Origin: JAKQDH01 sp029558835
GTDB taxonomy: Bacteria > Planctomycetota > Phycisphaerae > UBA1845
Length of the DNA stretch: 64,000 nt
Assembly: GCA_035356615.1 (NCBI GenBank)
Contig: DAOQSN010000005.1
Span: forward strand, 62,001-126,000
Direction of reading: 5' to 3'
Of the stretch, positions 8,613-16,324 are shown in pieces. The notes below the pieces were generated by a model. The model was not told the DNA's origin. It saw nothing but the letters and a program-made list of their open reading frames with translations, and made no database searches. The position numbers were made by a program, and so were the translations under genes. How positions within the stretch are numbered: the stretch's first letter is position 1; the number at the start of each line of letters is the position of its first letter.

Positions 8613-10441
8613 GCCTGCCGCGCGAGGCGTTGGCTTTGCTGCGCATACTCGGCTCCGGCTGGGGAACGGTGCTGTGCTGGCCGCGAACGCTTGCAACGCT
8701 GGTTGGCGTCCTGGGGGGTGGTGAATCCCGACGCCTTCCCGGCGGGCTTTGGGCTTTCAGCAAGATGGATGCGGGCTTTCGGCCCGCCTACAACAAGATT
8801 GCCCGCGCGTTCGCGGCCGGCGGTCGCCTCGGTTATGAGTGGCATGACGGGCTGGGCATGCCGCTGGGCGCCCGCGCGTACAACAACCTGGTGACCTACA
8901 CGGTTTTGCGCTTACTGGGCACGCGGCGTATGCAGGCCGTGGGCTACGTGCTCATGGTGGCGGCCAGCGGGTGGGTGTGCGGGCTGGCGTTTGGCGGATG
9001 GATGGGCGTAGCGGTGGCGTTGCTGGCGGCGGGCAGTCCCTTGATCGTGGGCTGTTACACACACCTCGGAAAGCCCGAGACGCTGTGGTGGGGTTTCGTG
9101 CCGGGTCTCACGTTTCTGGCACTCTCAGGTGAGGCATGCTGGGCGGGGCTGTGGTGGTCGCTGCTTGCCTGGGTGAGTCTGCCCGCGTCGGTGATGGTGG
9201 CACTGCTGCTCGGCCCGGTGGCGGTCTTCGAAGCCGTGCGGGACCACAGCGTCCTGCTCTGGTTGGCCGGCGCTTCGCCCGGGTTAGCGAAACACGTGGT
9301 GCGAGTGGTGGGCATGTGGCGGGGCGGCATGCTCCAACGCCTTGTGTCCGAACAGGCGCGCATCTGGAAGAGGCCGTGGCGGCCGCGAGCGGACGAGATG
9401 ATTGTTTGTTTACCGTTCGCCGCGTCCGTCGTTCTGTCCGCATGGGCGAGCGATGATTGGTGGCGAGGCGGCCTGCTTCTGTTGAGTACGGTCGGCCTCT
9501 TCTGGGCGAACTACCGTATCATCTGCTTGAATGACAGCACCAGCTACTTCCTGGGTTTCTGGACCATCGGCCTGAGCCTGGCAACCGTGGCGCACGCGCC
9601 GCTGGGAGGGGCGGCGCTGTTACTGTTTGCCTACAGCCACCCGGGGTTCTTCGCTTTCCCGCCTTACGTGTCCTTCTCGTACGCGGAACCACAGGTGCTG
9701 GAACGCTGGCATACGGAATATCGGGGGCAGGTGACGCAGTACCCGGGCCTGCGCGCGCTGCCGTTGCCGCAGCCGGAGGAGCTCATGAGCTTCGTCCGCC
9801 ACATTCCCGACGGAGCGCGCTGTCTGTTTGAATCCGACGGTGATCCCCGCACGCAATCCCGCTTTCGGGCGTTTCGCGTTTGGCTCGAGGACGTCTTGCC
9901 GCAACGCCGGATCGAGTTGGCCAACGGCGAATACACGACGATCCTGGAACCGCTGCTGGCACAGAAGTACCTGGTGCGCTTCAACACGGAACAGATGCGG
10001 GCGGACGAGATTGCCTGGTTGTGCCGGCTGCTCGGTGTGTCCCACGTTCTGGCTTTCCGTGATGTCATGCTGGAGCGGCTGCGCGGCGTCGGGTTCGAAG
10101 TGGTCGCCACCGTCAACCTGCGCACCCTCACAGAGTTCCGTGAGATCGTGGGAACGCCGCGCGAGACGCTGACGCTGCTTGGCCACCCGGCGAGTCCGGG
10201 AGTGATTGAACCGGGCGCTGAGTGCCGCTGGGGCAGAAACAGTCTTTCGTGGGAGGCCCAGGCCGGCTGCGACTATGTGATACGCTACCGGTGGGCAAAG
10301 GGCTTTCGCGCACGTCAGAACGGTACCGTGTTGCCTGTCACGCCGACGGAGGCCGTGGCAGGTTTACCTCTCCGCTTCATGAGAGTGCGCGCACCGGCTA
10401 CGGGGCCGGTCATGCTCGAGTACCACGGAAGCTGGGTGTAG
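8609..10441 (+). CDS. Polytopic membrane protein of unknown function, last gene of the cluster
   Basis: The GTG at 8609 is preferred: GGAGGAAGGGG sits about 9 nt upstream and the start overlaps the preceding stop. 610 residues with several hydrophobic segments (about residues 5-35, 110-210 and 280-365), rich in Trp and Gly. A soluble C-terminal half of about 240 residues has a FVRHIPDGARCLFESDGDP segment and mixed alpha/beta character. The overall plan, many N-terminal helices plus a soluble tail, is that of GT-C glycosyltransferase-like or polysaccharide-assembly proteins, but no diagnostic motif was recognised, so no function is claimed. Its 3' end overlaps the convergent YgbA-family gene by 32 nt. 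Confidence 0.7.
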   Translation: MSLPREALALLRILGSGWGTVLCWPRTLATLVGVLGGGESRRLPGGLWAFSKMDAGFRPAYNKIARAFAAGGRLGYEWHDGLGMPLGARAYNNLVTYTVLRLLGTRRMQAVGYVLMVAASGWVCGLAFGGWMGVAVALLAAGSPLIVGCYTHLGKPETLWWGFVPGLTFLALSGEACWAGLWWSLLAWVSLPASVMVALLLGPVAVFEAVRDHSVLLWLAGASPGLAKHVVRVVGMWRGGMLQRLVSEQARIWKRPWRPRADEMIVCLPFAASVVLSAWASDDWWRGGLLLLSTVGLFWANYRIICLNDSTSYFLGFWTIGLSLATVAHAPLGGAALLLFAYSHPGFFAFPPYVSFSYAEPQVLERWHTEYRGQVTQYPGLRALPLPQPEELMSFVRHIPDGARCLFESDGDPRTQSRFRAFRVWLEDVLPQRRIELANGEYTTILEPLLAQKYLVRFNTEQMRADEIAWLCRLLGVSHVLAFRDVMLERLRGVGFEVVATVNLRTLTEFREIVGTPRETLTLLGHPASPGVIEPGAECRWGRNSLSWEAQAGCDYVIRYRWAKGFRARQNGTVLPVTPTEAVAGLPLRFMRVRAPATGPVMLEYHGSWV

Positions 10442-10940
10442 TCGTGCGCGGGTCAGCGTACTGGCCTCTGCTCCATAGCAGGTGACCGAGGTAATCCAAC
10501 CGCCCAAACAGCACCATTCGCCAGCCGGCATAACGCATGACTTCGCGGATGCGCTGACGATACTCCGAGGCGTAACAGTGCTGCGGGCAGCGTTTACAGG
10601 CCGGTTTCGGATCAAGCGGACAACGGATGCGCTTGACAAAAGCATGGATAAGGAGGCGTCGGCACGCGGCACAGAGTACAACCGGTTGACCGACCACTTC
10701 CGCAACATCCAGTTCGCGCCACACCACTGCCTCCTGAGGCTGGCGGCGGTGGCGGCCATGACAGTAGATGCTGATGAACCTGGCCAGCAGCCTCAGGTCG
10801 CGGCGTACGCGCTCATCCGCGACGGCGGCCGCCCACGTGGTGCCGGGGCGGGTGGCTTGCGTGGCGGCCGCGCGCGGTGGTGGCGCTGAGTGGTATCCCC
10901 GAGCGGCGCTGCTCGGCAACTGCGTTGCAGGGTCCGTCAT
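10410..10940 (-). CDS. YgbA-family (nitrous-oxide-stimulated promoter) cysteine-rich protein
   Basis: The central 100 residues carry the family signature: RRDLRLLARFISIYC, then CxxC (LCAACRRLL), CPLDPKPACKRCPQHCY and a conserved tail RQRIREVMRYAG. This is the pattern of the YgbA_NO family, whose E. coli member is induced by nitrosative stress under NsrR; the biochemical role is not settled, and the many Cys residues suggest metal or Fe-S binding. The ATG at 10940 is chosen; the frame is open to a GTG at 10967, with no good ribosome site before either. It is the third gene after an Rrf2 regulator and a hemerythrin-like protein, which supports a nitric-oxide response. Confidence 0.82.
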   Translation of the reverse strand: MTDPATQLPSSAARGYHSAPPPRAAATQATRPGTTWAAAVADERVRRDLRLLARFISIYCHGRHRRQPQEAVVWRELDVAEVVGQPVVLCAACRRLLIHAFVKRIRCPLDPKPACKRCPQHCYASEYRQRIREVMRYAGWRMVLFGRLDYLGHLLWSRGQYADPRTTTPSFRGTRA

Positions 10941-10991
10941 GGCTATTCGCCGTGTTGCCCGGTTCACGCAATGATACCCGCAGCGCCGGCA

Positions 10992-11612
10992 TCAGGCGTG
11001 CTGACACGCATGCGCCTTCGACGCCGCGTGGCAGCAGCCGGCCTCGGAAGTCGAGGACAGCCCGGCATATTCGCGCAGCTTGCCGGCCAGGGCGACGTAC
11101 TTCTCGTGACTGCCGGCCGGGAGCACGCTGTGCTCGGCGCAGTCGAAGCGTTGCAGCAACTCCTTCTTCTCGGCCTCGCTGAGCACGTGGTCGGCCATGA
11201 CGAACAGCACCTGGTTCTCCTTGGCGATATGGTCCCGCAGCAGGCGCGCATACGCGAGGGCGTGCTGTTGCACGGCGGCGCGGGCGGCCGGGTCGCCGTT
11301 GCGGATCTGCTGCAACGCCTGGCGCACGGCGGCCACGTGGGCGCGGCCTTCGTCGTGCTCGTGGAGCATGCAGTGGACAGGACCGCTCTCCCGGGAGAAA
11401 CCCTTGGCCTCGAGCGCCGGAAACAGGTGTGTCTCCTCCTTGGCATGGTGGCACTTGTCGGCGAAGACAGGGAAGAAGTCGAACGCCTGCTCGTAGAACT
11501 CGACTGGGAAGTCGTTCTCCGAACGTTGGGCGACCACCTCGACCGCCTCGATTACAGACATAATCACGTCGTGCTCCGCGACGAGAATCCGGATCGGCTC
11601 CGAGTATTGCAT
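10992..11612 (-). CDS. Hemerythrin HHE-domain protein with Cys/His tail
   Basis: 206 residues. The HHE fold shows the expected ligands: His14 in AEHD, the His55/56-Glu59-His62 group (HHAKEETH), His84 (LHEHDEG) and His128-Glu132 (DHIAKEN), enough for a non-haem di-iron site that binds oxygen or NO. After the domain a short tail ends in CCHAASKAHACQHA, a Cys/His-rich segment not needed for the fold that could bind a further metal or act as a redox switch. GGGAGGTCAC precedes the ATG. The gene lies 76 nt downstream of the Rrf2 regulator and 51 nt upstream of the YgbA-family gene, so the three are probably co-transcribed. Likely role: cytoplasmic NO/O2 sensing or detoxification and repair of iron centres. 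Confidence 0.88.
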   Translation of the reverse strand: MQYSEPIRILVAEHDVIMSVIEAVEVVAQRSENDFPVEFYEQAFDFFPVFADKCHHAKEETHLFPALEAKGFSRESGPVHCMLHEHDEGRAHVAAVRQALQQIRNGDPAARAAVQQHALAYARLLRDHIAKENQVLFVMADHVLSEAEKKELLQRFDCAEHSVLPAGSHEKYVALAGKLREYAGLSSTSEAGCCHAASKAHACQHA

Positions 11613-11688
11613 GCTGTGACCTCCCTTCGCGCCGTCACCGGCGCATCAGAACCTACCTCAAAACCTGACCAGCGGAGTGACGTATCCG

Positions 11689-12231
11689 TTATTGCTGTTT
11701 TCGGGGCTCGCGGGCTTGCGTGCTCGACGTTCGACCGACCGCCCCGGGCCGCCGTTTGCGCGGGGCAGCCTCGTCGACGCCGGGCGTCGGCCGTGAGGAG
11801 TTCCCCCCGCCGTCAGCGCAGAACGGCGTCCCCTCCGTCGGGCTGAGGGCCAGTTCGGCGATGGGGGACGCGGCGAACGCCTGCTCGACGAGGGCCGCGG
11901 CCCGGTCGAGGCGCTGGTGCAGAGGGCAGAGCTTGCCGCGGTGGGCGGGATCGCCAAGCGGGCAGGCATGCAGCCGCTCGATCGGATCGACAGCGTTGAC
12001 GACGTCGAGAACGGATATCCTGCGCGCCGGGTGGCTCAGGACGAAGCCGCCGCCCCGACCCGGGCGCGAGCAGACCAGGTTCGCCCGGCTTAACGCCTGC
12101 AAGACCTTGGAGAGATAGCCCACCGGAACCTGCGTCGTCTTGGCGATCTCGCGGGTGCCGGCCGGGGCATTCCCGTGATTGGCCAGCCAGACCACTGCCC
12201 GGAGTGCGTACTCAGCCGTGCGTGAGATCAT
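11689..12231 (-). CDS. Rrf2-family transcriptional regulator, NsrR/IscR-like
   Basis: The ATG at 12231 (MISRTAEYALRA) matches the conserved Rrf2 N-terminus, with GGGAG about 10 nt upstream; the longer upstream frame is not used. The winged helix covers residues 1-75, with recognition helix VPVGYLSKVLQAL and wing SRPGRGGGFVLSHP. Cys90 and Cys102 (HACPLGDP, KLCPLHQRLD) lie in the loop where NsrR and IscR bind an Fe-S cluster; a third Cys is not in the usual place, so cluster type and ligands are uncertain. The C-terminal about 45 residues are low-complexity. The downstream hemerythrin and YgbA genes argue for NO or iron-sulphur sensing. Confidence 0.87.
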   Translation of the reverse strand: MISRTAEYALRAVVWLANHGNAPAGTREIAKTTQVPVGYLSKVLQALSRANLVCSRPGRGGGFVLSHPARRISVLDVVNAVDPIERLHACPLGDPAHRGKLCPLHQRLDRAAALVEQAFAASPIAELALSPTEGTPFCADGGGNSSRPTPGVDEAAPRKRRPGAVGRTSSTQAREPRKQQ

Positions 12232-12305
12232 CGCTGCCTGCTCCCGGGCCCCGGACGCGTCCGCCTGCCGTCCCGGCCGCGATGCCGGGGAGTAAATCAA
12301 GTACC

Positions 12306-12348
12306 TGGACATCCACGTATAGATTATGCCGCCGCCAACCGATATCAA
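12306..12348 (-). promoter_or_regulatory. Candidate promoter and operator of the Rrf2-hemerythrin-YgbA operon
   Basis: Read on the minus strand, TTGATA (12348-12343) and TAATCT (12326-12321) are 16 nt apart, a fair sigma-70 match placing transcription about 80 nt before the Rrf2 start. Just downstream is the short inverted repeat TGGATGTCCA (12315-12306), a plausible regulator site for autocontrol. It does not match the long NsrR consensus. Confidence 0.38.
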
Positions 12349-12407
12349 CCCGTGCGCCCGGGATTTTTGCTGGTGGGGGCCACGCGGCTCGCTTGCAGCC
12401 GACGCTT

Positions 12408-13118
12408 CTACGCATCGGCCGCCGGAGCGCGCCTGGTACGGCACCGACCGAGTGCAATTGCAGCGCAGCTTAACAAAAGGATGGCACTGTTTGGTTCGGG
12501 GACCTCTTCGGTCGCGGTAAACGCAAGCCGGTAGGCGCCCTCGCCGCTCGTGGCACGGTACGTGGGAAGGGTGAGGGTCAGGGGATCTTCGAGCGGCACT
12601 CCCCAGCGCGTGCCGACGGCCGGGGCATCGACGAGGCCGTCCGGCACGTACAGCAACTCCAGGTAGTAGCGGCGGGTGGCCGGCGGTGGGAATAAGCTAT
12701 CCGCCTGGATCGTGAAGCACATCTCGTCCTCGGCGAACGTGGGAATGGCCCAGACGTGGATCGGTGCCCAGGTCATGGCCAGCCAGGGGCCCAGCGTGTG
12801 GCGGTAGTCAGCTCGGTAGTAGCCCGTGGGGCCTTCCCAGTCCGGCGGCGAGTTCTCGTGGTAGATGCCGGCGTACCCGCCCCAGGTGGCGGCCGCCAGC
12901 GTCTCCAGCCCCTCGTCCCAGCCGTCTGTGGCGTCTGACCAGACGCCGAAGCGGCTGAACCCTCACCCACAGAACGGGCCGAACTGGAACCGGAACTCGT
13001 AGCGATCCGGGTCGGTCATGGTGGCCGCCCGGACAACGGTGCTCAGCCCCGTCAGGGCGACGGCGAATGCGCCGAGTACGGCGGATTTTACGCCCATAGG
13101 CTCGACTTTCGACTTCAT
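12408..13118 (-). pseudogene. PEP-CTERM secreted protein gene interrupted by an in-frame TGA
   Basis: Translation from the ATG at 13118 gives a signal peptide (about residues 10-32, ending VVRAAT) and then mature sequence. Codon 52 is TGA (12965-12963), after which the same frame continues without another stop for 185 codons to a TAG at 12408. The downstream half ends with VPEPNSAILLLSCAAIAL followed by RCRTRR, the sorting signal of PEP-CTERM proteins handled by exosortases. Signal peptide and sorting signal in one frame show it was, or is, a single 236-residue gene. A single base change (TGG to TGA, Trp) would explain it: a recent nonsense mutation, a sequencing error or stop read-through. 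Function unknown; probably surface-exposed or exported. Confidence 0.75.
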
Positions 13119-13201
13119 ACCCCAGCGGTGGCAGGGTTACTCCGCGGCGGAGCCTGTCCGCAGATTACGCCGATTGCGCAGACGGAGCGTTACCCCGCCG
13201 C

Positions 13202-13231
13202 ATTATAGCGGAAGACGCCGACCGGGCTCAA
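13202..13231 (-). promoter_or_regulatory. Candidate sigma-70 promoter of the PEP-CTERM gene
   Basis: On the minus strand TTGAGC (13231-13226) and a perfect TATAAT (13207-13202) are separated by 18 nt, placing transcription near 13195, about 77 nt before the ATG at 13118. The perfect -10 box in GC-rich DNA is unlikely to be chance. An intact promoter argues that the gene was recently functional. Confidence 0.5.
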
Positions 13232-13373
13232 CCGTTTGCTGCGGGGACGGAAGTCCTGCCTGCTGTCGCGGGCTGCCGCGGAGGGGGCCGGGGCAGGGCG
13301 GGGGTCGGAACGCGAAGCTGGCGGCGGCGTCTCCACGCCGTAGAATGACGTCCGGTAGCTGGAGAATGAAGTC

Positions 13374-13691
13374 GTGAACGTCATTGTCGACCTGTGCGTG
13401 GTGCCTCTGGGCGTGGGGGTCTCGTTGTCGCCGTATGTAGCTGCGTGTGAGAAGGTGCTCGCGGAGACGGGTCTGAAGACGCAGCTTCACGCGAACGGCA
13501 CGAACATCGAGGGTGAGTGGGACGCCGTCTTCGCGGCCATCAAACGGTGTCACGAGGCCGTGCACGCGATGGGGGCCCCGCGCATCTCCACGATCATCAA
13601 GCTCGGGACTCGTACGGACCGTTCCCAGAGCATGGCGGATAAGATTCGCAGCGTGGAACAGAAGCTCGGCAAGACGACCGGGTGGGCATGA
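13374..13691 (+). CDS. MTH1187-family thiamine-binding protein
   Basis: 105 residues, full length for the DUF77/MTH1187 (YqgV) family. The ferredoxin-like fold motifs are present: a VPLGVGVSLSPYVA start, TGLKTQLHANGTNIEGEW, an AIKRCHEAVHAMGAPRISTIIKLGTRTD segment and a final SMADKIRSVE helix. Members bind thiamine or hydroxymethylpyrimidine as tetramers and often sit near thiamine or nutrient-uptake genes; here there is no such neighbour. The GTG at 13374 is preceded by GGAG at about 10 nt and is the only start fitting the family length. Confidence 0.88.
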   Translation: MNVIVDLCVVPLGVGVSLSPYVAACEKVLAETGLKTQLHANGTNIEGEWDAVFAAIKRCHEAVHAMGAPRISTIIKLGTRTDRSQSMADKIRSVEQKLGKTTGWA

Positions 13692-13747
13692 TCCGACCGC
13701 GAGGGTCCGGCCCCCGCCGTCAAGCGGCCGCCAACAGCGGTCTCTCG

Positions 13748-14383
13748 CTACCTAGCCGCCAGCCTCCGCACGCTTTCCACGGCGTTGACGCAGTCGAAGC
13801 CGTAGGCATCCGCTCCGATCTCGCGCGCGAACCGGGCGTCGACGGGCGCGCCGCCGACAATGGTCCTCACCTTCCCCTCAAGGCCGCGCTCGCGGATGAG
13901 TTGCACGACCCGCCCCATCATGGGCATGGTCGTCGTGAGCAGGGCGGACATGCCGATGACCGGTGCGTCTTCAGCGACGGCCGTTTCGACGAACTTCTCG
14001 GGTGCAACATCGTTGCCGAGGTCGAGCACGTCGAAGCCGGCCCCCTTGAGCATGAGGCCCACGAGGTTCTTGCCGATGTCGTGCAGGTCGCCCTGCACCG
14101 TGCCCAGGACGATCTTGCCGAGCGTCGGCACGCGTTCGGCCAGCAGACGGGGCTTGATCTGGTCCATGCCGGCGTACATCGCCCGGGCGGCGAGCAGCAC
14201 GTCCGGCAGGAAAACCTCGTGTCTCTTGAACTGCTCGCCGACGACGGCCATGCCGGCGATGAGGCCGTGATTGAGAATCTCGCGGACGCCGACGCCCTGC
14301 GTCAGCGCCTGGCTCGTGAGGGCCGCAACCTGCTCTTCATCCCCGGCCTGCAACTGTCCGGCAATCTGCTGAAGGATGTCCAT
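13748..14383 (-). CDS. Corrinoid protein of a methyltransferase system (MtbC/MttC-like)
   Basis: 211 residues: an N-terminal four-helix cap domain (B12-binding_2, residues 1-85) and a Rossmann domain with the cobalt-coordinating motif DxHxxG (GDLHDIGKNLV, near residues 99-109), plus the GMSALLTTTM and IVGGAPV elements of the cobalamin nucleotide tail site. It is the methyl carrier between a substrate-specific methyltransferase and a methyl acceptor such as tetrahydrofolate. GGAG lies about 9 nt before the ATG. The MttB-type methyltransferase gene ends 322 nt upstream on the same strand, its expected partner. No MtgA-like second methyltransferase or corrinoid-reactivating protein is visible in the window. 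Confidence 0.9.
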   Translation of the reverse strand: MDILQQIAGQLQAGDEEQVAALTSQALTQGVGVREILNHGLIAGMAVVGEQFKRHEVFLPDVLLAARAMYAGMDQIKPRLLAERVPTLGKIVLGTVQGDLHDIGKNLVGLMLKGAGFDVLDLGNDVAPEKFVETAVAEDAPVIGMSALLTTTMPMMGRVVQLIRERGLEGKVRTIVGGAPVDARFAREIGADAYGFDCVNAVESVRRLAAR

Positions 14384-14613
14384 CGGCTACTCCGTCGTGT
14401 GCGTTTCCGTTTCTCCGCACGTCTGATCGGCGGCACGCTCAACACCGCGCCCGCCAACCCCTCGGCAGGGCGGGGGCCGTTGGCGGCCGGGACGGTGGCG
14501 AGTGCTCCACGCTTACCCGCTCGCCCTGCCCTCTCCCCCTGAAGCACGTGCTTGGCGTGTCCCGCGTCGCGGGGGAGTATTCAGTGCATCATGCGGGCGT
14601 CATCACGTCCGCC

Positions 14614-14653
14614 GCCCTCACCCCTACCCCTCTCCCGAGGGGAGAGGGGTTCC
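14614..14653. repeat. Dispersed palindromic repeat, family 1 copy
   Basis: Perfect 10-bp inverted arms ACCCCTCTCC / GGAGAGGGGT with a 5-nt loop (14626-14650), preceded by a CCCTCACCCCT lead. Bases 14614-14652 are identical over 39 nt to 34369-34407. The 321-nt gap between the corrinoid and methyltransferase genes holds this repeat and the tandem repeat beside it, and no gene. Confidence 0.85.
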
Positions 14654-14657
14654 ATCC

Positions 14658-14720
14658 GGCAGCCGCAGACCGGACCTGGCAGCCGCAGACCGGACCCGGC
14701 AGCCTCAAACCAGATCCGGC
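14658..14720. repeat. 20-bp tandem repeat, about three units
   Basis: Units start at 14658, 14678 and 14698. The first two differ only in the last base (GGCAGCCGCAGACCGGACCT, then ending C); the third has several changes and is followed by a partial unit. It runs into the last codons of the MttB-type gene, which stops at 14705-14707, so the repeat probably grew at the 3' end of that gene. There are too few units, and no spacers, for CRISPR. Confidence 0.85.
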
Positions 14721-16162
14721 AGGCGATCCATGCCGTAGCGTTTCGCCTCCGCCTGCATGCGGCGCGTCAGTCCCCGCTGCACGTCGTCAGGGAGCCGGGA
14801 CGGTGCGTATTCACCCACCAGGCGTCCAACCTCACGATGCGCGCGGGCGCCGAGAGTCTCTTTGCCGTCCGCCTCCCAGCGCGAACGATTGGCCCGGTCG
14901 ATCACGGGGCCGGGGAAGTAGTGCTCCTGACGCAGGTAGCGCCGCGTGTGTTTGGCGATCAGCAACTGGCGTTCCTTGAGCAGTTCCTCGAAGTGCGGCA
15001 GGGCGGGGAAGTCCTCGCGCGGCTCGATGCCGCGCACCAGTCGCAGAACCATGCCGCAGATCTCGTTGTCCAGGACGAGCTTCTCCAGGCTGACGCAGCT
15101 TTCGAAGTCGAGCATGCCCGGCCCGGAGACGTTGTTGATGCCGGCCAGAGCGGCGAGCACGGCGCCGACGCCGGTTTCCAGACCGGCCTGGGCGTCCAGC
15201 AGCTTCGCGTCGCTCAGCGCGATATACGCCTGTGTCGGCAGGCCCAGGAACTTGCCGATCTCGCTGTAGGCGCAGTCGATCATCATCGTCTCGATGGCGC
15301 CCATGGGCGTGGTTTCGTAGCGCACGTCGAAGATGGCCGGCGAGCCGCCGTAGAGCACCGGTGCGCCCGGCTGCACAAGCTGGCTGATGACGAGCCCGCT
15401 GAGCGTTTCGGCCGTGTGCTGCACGAGGCTGCCCACCAACGTCACCGGGGCCACGAAGCCGGAAAGCGGCATCGAGATGTACTCGACCGGGATCCAGTGG
15501 CGGGCGCAGTCCACGACGTTCTGGCTGGTCACGTCGCTCCACTTCAGCGGGGCGGTCGGACAACAGGAGAAGATCGTCAGCGGCTGGGCACGCAGGGCCT
15601 CGGCCGAGCCGCGCACCGCAAGCTGCAAGTCCTTCATCACCTCGAAGGACTCGATGGTGAACGCGCCCGTCACGACCGGCTTCTCGCCCACCAGGAGGCT
15701 CAGGTACAGCCGGAAGCTGTCGGCGATGCGATCAGGCACATCGGCCGGGATCAGAGCGGTGCTCTGGGAGGCGAGGTGCTCCAGGCGGCTGACGAGCTTC
15801 GCGTAACGGACATAATCGGTCGTTGTCGGGCGGCGCATGCCGTCCGTTCCGTAGTCGAGGATGTTCAGGGCCGCCGAGCCCGGCGTGAAGTGCACGTGAT
15901 CACCGGATAAGTCCAGCGCCGGTTCCCCGAGCACGTCGTAGAGCGCCAGGGAGCGGGGGGCGGTCCGCAGGGCACGGTTGATGATGTCGTCGGTCAGCCA
16001 GACGTGGTGCCGCGCACGGTCCACCCGGGCACCGTGGTCCGCGAGCATCCCGAGCACGCCGGGGTTGTGGAGTTCGACGCCGAGCCCGCAAAGCAAGGTC
16101 CGGGCTTCGGTGACGATCCGTTCGATGAGGTCGTCGGGAAGGAACCTGACCGATGGTCTCAT
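14705..16162 (-). CDS. MttB/MtgB-family methyltransferase (non-pyrrolysine)
   Basis: 485 residues, the usual length of the trimethylamine methyltransferase superfamily, with its landmarks HFTPGSAALNILDYGTDG, the PADVPD and EKPVVTGAF segments, and YETTPMGAIE. No in-frame TAG is needed to complete the frame, so this is the large pyrrolysine-free branch, members of which demethylate glycine betaine, proline betaine, carnitine or similar quaternary amines. Methyl transfer would go to the corrinoid protein encoded just downstream. GGAG precedes the ATG. The flavodoxin-fold gene upstream on the same strand may belong to the same unit and could keep the corrinoid reduced, which is inference. Substrate not predictable from sequence. 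Confidence 0.87.
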   Translation of the reverse strand: MRPSVRFLPDDLIERIVTEARTLLCGLGVELHNPGVLGMLADHGARVDRARHHVWLTDDIINRALRTAPRSLALYDVLGEPALDLSGDHVHFTPGSAALNILDYGTDGMRRPTTTDYVRYAKLVSRLEHLASQSTALIPADVPDRIADSFRLYLSLLVGEKPVVTGAFTIESFEVMKDLQLAVRGSAEALRAQPLTIFSCCPTAPLKWSDVTSQNVVDCARHWIPVEYISMPLSGFVAPVTLVGSLVQHTAETLSGLVISQLVQPGAPVLYGGSPAIFDVRYETTPMGAIETMMIDCAYSEIGKFLGLPTQAYIALSDAKLLDAQAGLETGVGAVLAALAGINNVSGPGMLDFESCVSLEKLVLDNEICGMVLRLVRGIEPREDFPALPHFEELLKERQLLIAKHTRRYLRQEHYFPGPVIDRANRSRWEADGKETLGARAHREVGRLVGEYAPSRLPDDVQRGLTRRMQAEAKRYGMDRLPDLV

Positions 16163-16324
16163 GCTGCCACTCCGTGACCGCCCGAACGAGGCGGCAACGA
16201 CATCGTGCGCATACCACGGACGCGGTTCGAGCGTGACGCGTCAGCATGCGTGGCCGGTGGTCAATCTCGTCCGCTCTCTTACGGTCGCGCTTCGGATCGT
16301 CGGCACCAGGTCCCGCGCGGTGAC

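Noticed and set aside
14658..14720. CRISPR array
   Set aside because: The 20-bp units are directly adjacent with no spacers, only about three, and no cas gene is nearby.
14705..16162. Pyrrolysine-containing trimethylamine methyltransferase
   Set aside because: The full family length is read without any in-frame TAG.
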